Assembly (NCBI RefSeq): GCF_025452195.1
Contig: NZ_CP104970.1
Location: 186,001 to 250,000, forward strand
Length of the DNA stretch: 64,000 nucleotides
From: Phyllobacterium zundukense
GTDB taxonomy: Bacteria; Pseudomonadota; Alphaproteobacteria; Rhizobiales; Rhizobiaceae
Direction: 5' to 3'
Each line of letters opens with the position of its first letter. Position 1 is the first letter of the stretch. The position numbers were made by a program, and so were the translations under genes. Below, in pieces: positions 58,595 through 64,000 of this stretch. Below the pieces are notes generated by a model, which was not told where the DNA came from, searched no databases, and saw only the letters and a program-made list of their open reading frames with translations.

Positions 58595-59803
58595 TCAACG
58601 TCCCCAAGCCTCGTGAATCAAGTCTGCTATTTCGGCATTAACTGCGTCAAGCGAACCGATCGCGCGCTCGTAAGTTGACCGTGTCATTGCATTCTTCTCA
58701 ACTTCGTACAGGGTTTGTTTTGTTATTCCCGCATCAGATACAGCTGTGGACTTGAGCATCTGATTCTTGAGAATGAATTGCCCGAAGAGCGTCTGCAAAA
58801 ACGCTACCATCTGGGCTTGCGGCATGTCTGTCGGTTCGTATCGTGTCACTAAATATCGATACCACTCCAGATTGACTTCAGCTCCCGCACTCCGGATAGG
58901 TTCCAAGATGCCACCGAGCATCAGCAAAAACTGTCCCATCGACATGACGTCGAGCATTTGTGGATGGATCGTAATTAGAACGCTTGTGGCAGCTGTCAAA
59001 GCCGTGATTGTGAGATAACCGAGCTGAGGAGGGCAATCGATGACGACGACGTCATATCGATTATCAACCTCCGCCAAAGCACCGGAGATTCGTGTGAAGA
59101 ATGCTCGGCCTGCGTTTGAGCTCTTGTCCGTCATTGCCAAGGGAGTGTCGTACTCGAATTCCTGCAGCTCAAGGTTCGCAGGAACGATGTCCAATCCGGG
59201 GAAATTGGTGGGCTGGATGATCTCCGACAGCGGCTTTCTTTCCCCGTCATAGCGGATGGCATCATACAGCGAAGGTGTCTGGTCCAGTTCAGGTTGAAAG
59301 CCATGCAGCGAGGAAAGTGACGCCTGTGGATCGAGATCGACAGCAAGCACCCGATGTCCAGTGAGCGCAAGATACTGAGCAAGGTGAGCAGCCGTTGTCG
59401 TCTTGCCCGAGCCGCCTTTGAAGTTCACGACAGCTAGAATCTGAAGCTTTTCACCCTGTTTTCTATGCGGGACGTACATTTTTGCTTCAGATCGACCGTG
59501 TTGATCCAGATATTGCCGCAGCTCGAGCATTTGTTCGGCGGTATACGTCCGCCTGCCAGTCGGAGATGTTTCAGGAATGGGGCCTTTACCCTCAAGGTGC
59601 AACTTCTTAAGATGGCTTTGTGAAACGCCCAAGTAGGCGGCAACCTCGCTCAACGAAAATGACCGCAAATCTTTTCTAGCGTGAGGGGGAAAGCGCTGCA
59701 GGCTCAAAAGATGCAGCTTCTTCGAAATCTGATCGCCTTGTTCGAGAATCTGCTTTTCGAACAAAAACGGGGGTTTCGTCAACGGGAGTGCATTCGCGTT
59801 CAT
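58595..59803 (-). CDS. repA: RepA partition ATPase
   Basis: A 402-residue ParA-type ATPase that drives plasmid segregation and represses the repABC operon. The N-terminal MerR-like helix-turn-helix (SLSEVAAYLGVSQSHLKKLH) is followed by the deviant Walker A VNFKGGSGKTTTAAHLAQ near residue 130, DLDPQASLSSLHGF, and VVIDCPPQLGYLTITALT. The start is ATG 59803. It is the first gene of the operon. Confidence 0.95.
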   Translation of the reverse strand: MNANALPLTKPPFLFEKQILEQGDQISKKLHLLSLQRFPPHARKDLRSFSLSEVAAYLGVSQSHLKKLHLEGKGPIPETSPTGRRTYTAEQMLELRQYLDQHGRSEAKMYVPHRKQGEKLQILAVVNFKGGSGKTTTAAHLAQYLALTGHRVLAVDLDPQASLSSLHGFQPELDQTPSLYDAIRYDGERKPLSEIIQPTNFPGLDIVPANLELQEFEYDTPLAMTDKSSNAGRAFFTRISGALAEVDNRYDVVVIDCPPQLGYLTITALTAATSVLITIHPQMLDVMSMGQFLLMLGGILEPIRSAGAEVNLEWYRYLVTRYEPTDMPQAQMVAFLQTLFGQFILKNQMLKSTAVSDAGITKQTLYEVEKNAMTRSTYERAIGSLDAVNAEIADLIHEAWGR

Positions 59804-59857
59804 TCGACGGGGGCTTTCAAAAAACGATTTTCAGGCCGAATATAGCCGACAAGCGTG

Positions 59858-59885
59858 ATTATGCCCGATTCTTTTATTACGGCAA
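59858..59885 (-). promoter_or_regulatory. repABC promoter
   Basis: On the minus strand TTGCCG (59880-59885), 16 bases and CATAAT (59858-59863) form a good -35/-10 pair about 55 bases before repA. Two GTTAAC hexamers (59896-59901, 59907-59912) lie just upstream and may be part of the RepA operator. Confidence 0.6.
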
Positions 59886-59981
59886 GGAGTTTTAAGTTAA
59901 CAAAAGGTTAACGCGCCCAGGACAAAAGAATCACGTTGGTCTTTTTCCATGCAATTGAATTAGCAACACAATTTGTTGTTT

Positions 59982-59995
59982 TTGTCAGCGGACAA
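59982..59995. promoter_or_regulatory. parS-like palindrome upstream of repA
   Basis: TTGTCAGCGGACAA differs from the repA-repB site at one base. It lies 180 bases before repA. Two parS copies flanking repA are compatible with RepB binding on both sides. Confidence 0.5.
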
Positions 59996-60252
59996 TTTCC
60001 TGCGCGATTAAGCTTTTGTCGCTTATAAAGATTGTTCGCAGAGATACACATTATCGACCGTGTTTTCAGTTCCGCAGGAGGGTACTCTGCTCTGTGTTTG
60101 AGAACGCGTGCCGGCGGCACGGCGGCCACCTTTTGCGCCGGGTTCCATCCTTGTTCAAGTCCGGCTCAACCGAGGCATTCACCGAACCACCGATTGCCCT
60201 CTTGTCTCCGCGATGTTCCTGTTCTTAATCCAGCGGCGCGCAACTGTTATTG
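59996..60252. other. Non-coding gap
   Basis: About 250 bases without a supportable gene. No frame shows coding character. The stretch separates the repA upstream region from the rearranged fragments that begin near 60253. Confidence 0.4.
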
Positions 60253-60406
60253 CACAACAAGGCCGAGCTTTCTGGCCCGATCGTGCAGGTGTTTTACCGA
60301 CGAAGCTGCCCATGTCGATGATCCTCGCGGTGTGTGCTCATGCATCGCCTCAAGCTGGCTGGCAATATCAGGGAACGTTAGGTCCGGGTTCGCGTTGGCA
60401 ATCCCG
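60253..60406 (-). pseudogene. Duplicated 3' fragment of the serine recombinase gene
   Basis: About 150 bases from CAACAAGGCCGAGCTTTCTGG to the GTTGGCAATCCCGG end are nearly identical to 61757-61915, the 3' end of the recombinase gene, with scattered differences. It is in the same orientation as the complete gene. It is a detached copy with no start. Confidence 0.75.
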
Positions 60407-60411
60407 GCACA

Positions 60412-60648
60412 GCAAACGCTATTCACGCAAGGGCAGGGGAGGGGCGATCACCGACGCTTTCGGCTTCTCCCTGGCGCCGCTGCTGGCACGCGCAGAGGAG
60501 CTGCAGCGAACCCAGAACATCAATTCCACCGGCGGTTACCTGCGGGCTTTGACCGAAAAGGCAAGGGCAGGGGTTTTCCGTCGGGCCGATACTGATGGCG
60601 GCGTTGAAGGCAAACGGCGTGCATCCGCAGTTGGTGACCGGGACGTGA
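60412..60648 (+). pseudogene. Second repC remnant, inverted
   Basis: On the plus strand the frame reads KRYSRKGRGGAITDAFGFSL, then APLLARAEELQ, and after a large internal deletion INSTGGYLRALTEKARAG. A further frame gives FSVGPILMAALKANGVHPQL, VTGT and a stop at 60646-60648. These are the RepC segments flanking a loss of about 200 residues. It is oriented opposite to the main repC and differs in sequence (GGGGCGATC instead of GGGGAGATC), so it came from a related but distinct replicon or an old duplication. Confidence 0.78.
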
Positions 60649-60668
60649 TGGTGGGCCCAGTGGGCTGG

Positions 60669-60809
60669 TTATCCGCCGGTTCCTGGCTGTTGCAGCGGAG
60701 TGGTGGGCGTCAGGCTGGGTGGCGCATCTTCAGTCGAACAAAAAGCGAGTGCAGCCAGCAGCGCAAATCCCATGACCAGCGCAAGGAAAAAGAGGTAATG
60801 TTGTCTCAT
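60669..60809 (-). CDS. Possible 46-residue membrane or secreted peptide
   Basis: The frame encodes MRQHYLFFLALVMGFALLAA, then LAFCSTEDAPPSLTPTTPLQ and a short tail. It has one membrane/signal segment with a Cys right after it (lipoprotein-like LAFC) and a Pro/Thr-rich exterior. A weak GGGAACAG site precedes ATG 60809. Not recognised. Confidence 0.4.
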   Translation of the reverse strand: MRQHYLFFLALVMGFALLAALAFCSTEDAPPSLTPTTPLQQPGTGG

Positions 60810-60902
60810 CTGTTCCCATCGTTTGGGCACAATTGGACGCGCATCGTTCCACCCTTCACTCGGTAACGGTACATCTTCTGTGGAGCAAAGAGCGCCAGTA
60901 TG

Positions 60903-61229
60903 TCAAACCGCCCGGATTTGGTTTGGTTGCTTTCTAAGCGGTATCCGGCTTCGACCCCCGCCGGCGCAGCCCGGTGTTTCGAGATAGCGCTCGTATATCT
61001 TTCGTACCTGGATTGCGGCCCGTTGCTTCGATGCCCGGTCACCGCTCATTATGCCTTGGCGGAATTGCGAATGGCCAAGCAGAAAAATCCAGCGCCAGCG
61101 TCCTTTGAGCGGACCGCCATCGATGCGATAGATCCGGCCGACATCAATCCCATTCGGTGCAATCGCTGTGAACTCGTGCGACCACTCTTGTGCTCCAATG
61201 CTGGTTTTTTGCCAAACGATGTTGTCCAT
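60903..61229 (-). CDS. Conserved hypothetical protein
   Basis: A 108-residue basic protein (MDNIVWQKTSIGAQEWSHEF, VGRIYRIDGGPLKGRWRWIF). The pattern 'TSIGAQE...GRIYRI..GP.KG.W.W' recurs in rhizobial plasmid hypotheticals, from memory of the family. GAGAG precedes the ATG. No function can be assigned. Confidence 0.6.
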   Translation of the reverse strand: MDNIVWQKTSIGAQEWSHEFTAIAPNGIDVGRIYRIDGGPLKGRWRWIFLLGHSQFRQGIMSGDRASKQRAAIQVRKIYERYLETPGCAGGGRSRIPLRKQPNQIRAV

Positions 61230-61379
61230 GGCTCTCAAACTCTGTTCCCGCCCCAATTGTTTCATCCGGAACGAGGATACCCAGAAAACGTGTCATCACG
61301 ATATGATGACGAAAATCTCTGGAGATCGTAGCGGCTCAAACATGCATGGCCGCGAGCTATGCCCATTGCTGCGTTGAGC

Positions 61380-61706
61380 TCATGCCTCATTTCGATCATC
61401 AGGCGCTATGTCGATGGGATTCAGGCCACGCATCACTCTTAGCCTGTTCGCCGTTGCAACCGAGAGATTGGTCCAAGTGTCTTCGATGATTTCGGCCGCG
61501 TCAATGAAACTCTCATCCAGGTCGTGCTCGTTCATCAGCTCGACAATCCGATCGAAGTCTTGGGCTCCTAATTCCACCATTCTGTAGAGCCGGGATGCCT
61601 GTTCAACAGTCAGATCGGATGCGTCCAGCGTTTTGGCTACGTCCTTCGCTACATCTATCACCAAATCCGCATGTTCCTGTAGCGTGGCGACCCAATCAAC
61701 AGCCAT
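61380..61706 (-). CDS. Hypothetical acidic protein
   Basis: A 108-residue helical acidic protein (MAVDWVATLQEHADLVIDVA, ASRLYRMVELGAQDFDRIVE, MNEHDLDESFIDAAEIIEDT). GATGAGAAA precedes ATG 61706. A longer frame to 61790 overlaps the recombinase gene end and is less likely. Not recognised. Confidence 0.55.
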   Translation of the reverse strand: MAVDWVATLQEHADLVIDVAKDVAKTLDASDLTVEQASRLYRMVELGAQDFDRIVELMNEHDLDESFIDAAEIIEDTWTNLSVATANRLRVMRGLNPIDIAPDDRNEA

Positions 61707-61743
61707 GGATTTCTCATCTAATAGAATGAGCAGGTGAATAACG

Positions 61744-62652
61744 TCAATTCTTAGCCTGCGCAACAAGGCCGAGCTTTCTGGCTCGGTCAAGCAGGTGTTT
61801 TACCGACGAAGCCGCCCATGTCGATGATCCGCGCGGTGTGCGCTCATGCATCGCCTCAAGTTGACTTGCAATATCACGGAACGTTAGATCCGGGTTGGCG
61901 TTGGCAATCCCGGTGATCAGCGACATCAATCGGTCTTGCGGTGTGCGGCGAGGCGAGGGGACAATCAATCCTGGATCAGCCAGCCCCTCACGCACCAGCC
62001 GTTTGACCGAACGACGTAGGCGATCAACCGACCATTTCTGTCTTGTCACCCGGTTGAGGCTCCGCGCCACGTCTTCCCAGGGATGGTCCGGCCGCATGCG
62101 CTGCACGATTGGCAACCATGCTGACATGGTTGCGGTCAGATCCGCGAGATGGCTGCGTTCTCGTGCCCGCGACGCCTTGGCAAGCGCATCCGGCCGCAGT
62201 TCACGGAAGCCGGGATTGCCAGGCAGTTTACCGCGGGCTTTCGCCGCCTTGATCCCAGCCTTCGTGCGTTCGGAAATCAGTGAACGCTCCAATTGCGCGA
62301 CAGCGCCCAGAACCTGCAAAGAAAACATGCCCTGCGGCGTCGAGGTGTCGATCGGATCCTGGAGCGAGCGGAAATGTGCGCCCTTGTCCTCCAGTTGTTC
62401 GATGACGAGAAGCAGGTGGCTGACCGACCTCGCCAGACGATCGAGCCGCACGACCACCAGGATGTCGCCGGGTTTGATCTCGTGCAAGAGCCTTGCGAGG
62501 ATTGGACGGGCGCGGGATACACCAGAGCCGTGTTCCTCAAATATCTCATGACAGCCTGCGGCCCTCAGTTCGATCAGCTGCGCGTCATTCAGCTGGTCTT
62601 CCGTGGAGACGCGGGCGTACCCGACAAGGCGCGGCTTTTGGGGGGCTTTCAT
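61744..62652 (-). CDS. Serine recombinase (resolvase/invertase family)
   Basis: A 302-residue site-specific recombinase. The resolvase catalytic domain has the active-site Ser in VGYARVSTEDQLNDAQLIEL, GDILVVVRLDRLARSVSHLL, and the LGAVAQLERSLISERTKAGI helix. It is followed by about 150 residues with at least one helix-turn-helix (WSVDRLRRSVKRLVREGLAD and FRDIASQLEAMHERTP). It is longer than Tn3-type resolvases. Close to repABC it may resolve plasmid multimers. Its 3' end is duplicated at 60253-60406. Confidence 0.9.
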   Translation of the reverse strand: MKAPQKPRLVGYARVSTEDQLNDAQLIELRAAGCHEIFEEHGSGVSRARPILARLLHEIKPGDILVVVRLDRLARSVSHLLLVIEQLEDKGAHFRSLQDPIDTSTPQGMFSLQVLGAVAQLERSLISERTKAGIKAAKARGKLPGNPGFRELRPDALAKASRARERSHLADLTATMSAWLPIVQRMRPDHPWEDVARSLNRVTRQKWSVDRLRRSVKRLVREGLADPGLIVPSPRRTPQDRLMSLITGIANANPDLTFRDIASQLEAMHERTPRGSSTWAASSVKHLLDRARKLGLVAQAKN

Positions 62653-62705
62653 GTGTCGATTCTAGCAACGAAAGTGAGGTTTGTACAATATCGGAAGTTA
62701 TGGAT

Positions 62706-62717
62706 AAACGATCGTTT
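62706..62717. promoter_or_regulatory. Palindrome upstream of the recombinase
   Basis: AAACGATCGTTT is a perfect 12-base palindrome 54 bases before the recombinase start. It could be part of a resolution site or an operator. Only the palindrome is seen. Confidence 0.35.
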
Positions 62718-63393
62718 GAAAATGCCGATAACAGGAAAATGCGTGGCGCTATAGCCGTCCAAGCCCCCGAAATACAAGGGAAACTGGTGTTTGGACGATC
62801 GCAGGCACGCATAGCCACTCCGTTGCGAGCCTGCAGAGGGAGCCATCCATGGCAGGCTGGGAATTTTTCATTTTATAGTCAGACGAGGTGAAGTGAGTCG
62901 GGGTTTAGATACGGTATAGAAATAAATATTAAATAAAAACAATGCATAGCCGTCCGCGAAATGCTTGACTGTGAAATTTCAAAACGGCCTAATTTCAAAT
63001 TTTGCCTGGAAGCGGACCGGGCGACGGACGCGATTTCGAATGGGCCAGATTCAATCGTCGAAAAACTGGATAATCGCCTCAAGGCATACTGTCATCGATC
63101 AGTCATGTCTCGGTTCCTTGCGTTCGATGAAGGCCACTCAAATGCGATTCTCATCGCACCATCTATATGAGACACGGCTCACGGTGCATTCCAGGGTGGG
63201 CGTTAGTTGTGCGACCGTCCGTTGAACGAACCCCTTGCGGCCGGTATGCGACCTAGGGCGATATTCCAAACCGCCTCATTTATTGACGCAAGTGTTTTGT
63301 TGGCATAGCGTGCGTTGTGCTGCTGTAGGGCGCGTCGGTTCGTGAGCCGGAGGGGCATTGCCCGCCTACATCAATGTCAACGTAGTGCGCGCC
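62718..63393. other. Non-coding gap with possible VOC promoter
   Basis: No coding frame is supported. AGCCTGC and GCAGGCT (near 62828-62858) form a 7-bp stem before GGGAATTTTTC, which could be a terminator. TTGACG (63283-63288) with TAGCGT 17 bases later is a weak promoter candidate for the VOC gene. The remainder is AT-rich without recognised features. Confidence 0.4.
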
Positions 63394-64000
63394 ATGCCGA
63401 ATATCGAAAACCTCAGAAAGCAAGCCAAGCAATTCCTGCGCTGGCACCGTGAACGGTACTACCCCGTCGCAGCGCAGATCAGCTCGGTTCTGTCACGCTT
63501 CCGAGACTTGCCCGACAGAGAGGTGCTTGAGGCGAACTTTAAGCTCAGCGATGCGCAGGAGCTCGTCGCCAGAAAACACGGTTTCGAGAACTGGACGGCG
63601 TTAATCAAAGGAGTCGAAACCATGACATCATCATCGATCGCTCGAATGTCAGCCATAAAGACTGCAGAACCGCAGCTCTTTGTTTCCGACATGGAGGTGG
63701 CTTATGGGTTTTATGTCCAGAAGCTCGGCTTCAAAATTGCATTCTCTTACGGTGAGCCGACGTTCTACACTCAGGTGTTTCGCGATGGCGGTCGATTGAA
63801 CCTGCGAAAGGTGGCTGGCCCAGTGTTCGACAGCAGTTTTCGGGCCAGGGAACATAACGCTCTATCTGCCACGCTTACGATTGACGATGCCAAGCCGCTG
63901 TTCCTAGAGTTTGAGAAAGCGGGCGTGCCGTTCCATCGAGCTTTGAGAACTGAGCCATGGGGAGCACGAACCTTCATCGTGCAAGACCCAGATGGGAATC
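63394..64000 (+). CDS. VOC-family (glyoxalase/bleomycin-resistance) protein, partial
   Basis: The frame from ATG 63394 is open to the window edge (202 codons). Residues 1-75 (MPNIENLRKQAKQFLRWHRE, KLSDAQELVARKHGFENWTA) are an ankyrin-like helical domain that precedes a VOC fold in this type of protein. The VOC part follows as TAEPQLFVSDMEVAYGFYVQ, KLGFKIAFSYGEPTFYTQVF and the closing RTFIVQDPDGN. It is likely a metal-dependent or drug-binding protein; the C terminus is not in the window. Confidence 0.85.
   Translation, partial: MPNIENLRKQAKQFLRWHRERYYPVAAQISSVLSRFRDLPDREVLEANFKLSDAQELVARKHGFENWTALIKGVETMTSSSIARMSAIKTAEPQLFVSDMEVAYGFYVQKLGFKIAFSYGEPTFYTQVFRDGGRLNLRKVAGPVFDSSFRAREHNALSATLTIDDAKPLFLEFEKAGVPFHRALRTEPWGARTFIVQDPDGN

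Noticed and set aside
60108..60866. 252-codon plus-strand ORF
   Set aside because: It runs through the recombinase duplicate and the repC remnant; only the repC-like part has meaning, and it is a relic.
1..64000. CRISPR arrays, rRNA and tRNA genes
   Set aside because: No regularly spaced repeats, rRNA segments or tRNA-like cloverleaf sequences were noticed anywhere in the window by eye.

Overview
The window looks like part of a large conjugative repABC plasmid from an alphaproteobacterium of the Rhizobiales (Rhizobium/Agrobacterium/Sinorhizobium relatives). The basis is a TraA relaxase-helicase beside traCDG, a complete virB1-virB11 mating-pair operon, a TraM-type quorum-sensing antiactivator, a repABC replicon, and several families that are almost confined to rhizobial plasmids (DUF736, pRiA4b ORF-3, DUF1173, DUF932, DUF2493, strawberry-notch methylase/helicase). 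I saw no rRNA, tRNA or CRISPR array.

Layout. 1-6.8 kb: transfer-DNA processing (traA partial at the left edge, oriT, traC-traD-traG, a coupled hypothetical gene). 6.8-11 kb: small plasmid genes (DUF736), strong hairpins, a palindromic operator array, and a strip of gene debris (HTH protein, methyltransferase tail, GntR tail, broken glcD). 11-24.2 kb: a metabolic island on the minus strand with a sugar/polyol-type ABC transporter (binding protein, two permeases, ATPase), a sugar kinase carrying a frameshift, an SDR dehydrogenase and a NagD-like HAD phosphatase. Beside it lie a Tm-1-like (UPF0261) gene coupled to a PEP-hydrolase-type TIM barrel, an FAD oxidoreductase, a half-length barrel gene, and a regulator that fuses the same TIM barrel to an AAA+ domain and a Fis helix-turn-helix. 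24.5-28.9 kb: a candidate small RNA, a WGR protein, a pRiA4b ORF-3 protein, and toxin-antitoxin genes (AbiE with a broken toxin, a frameshifted Phd antitoxin). 28.9-41.6 kb: conserved plasmid-maintenance block (DUF2493, Toprim, strawberry-notch methylase/helicase, DUF1173, traM, DUF932, ParB-like nuclease). 41.8-44.1 kb: small chromosomal-type cargo (EamA exporter, TetR regulator, DinB-fold protein) in which TetR and DinB diverge from a palindromic operator. 44.2-54.3 kb: virB operon, virB11 back to virB1 plus a TrbM-like gene, with a divergent RctA-like regulator. 55-64 kb: more debris, repABC with its counter-transcribed RNA and parS-like sites, a second partial repC, a serine recombinase, and a VOC-family gene running off the right edge.

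How it fits together. TraA nicks oriT with TraC/TraD, TraG couples the relaxosome to the VirB channel, TraM and the RctA-like protein hold transfer in check, EexN limits redundant entry, and RepA/RepB segregate the plasmid through parS-like palindromes. The most unusual region is 12.7-17.2 kb, where one enzyme fold appears three times: as a stand-alone enzyme paired with a Tm-1-like protein, as a half-length copy, and as the apparent sensor of an atypical AAA+ regulator.

About ten genes carry single-base or small frameshifts. Most are accessory, but repC is also affected by one extra G in a homopolymer, so some may be assembly errors. The large conserved tra, virB and helicase genes are open throughout.
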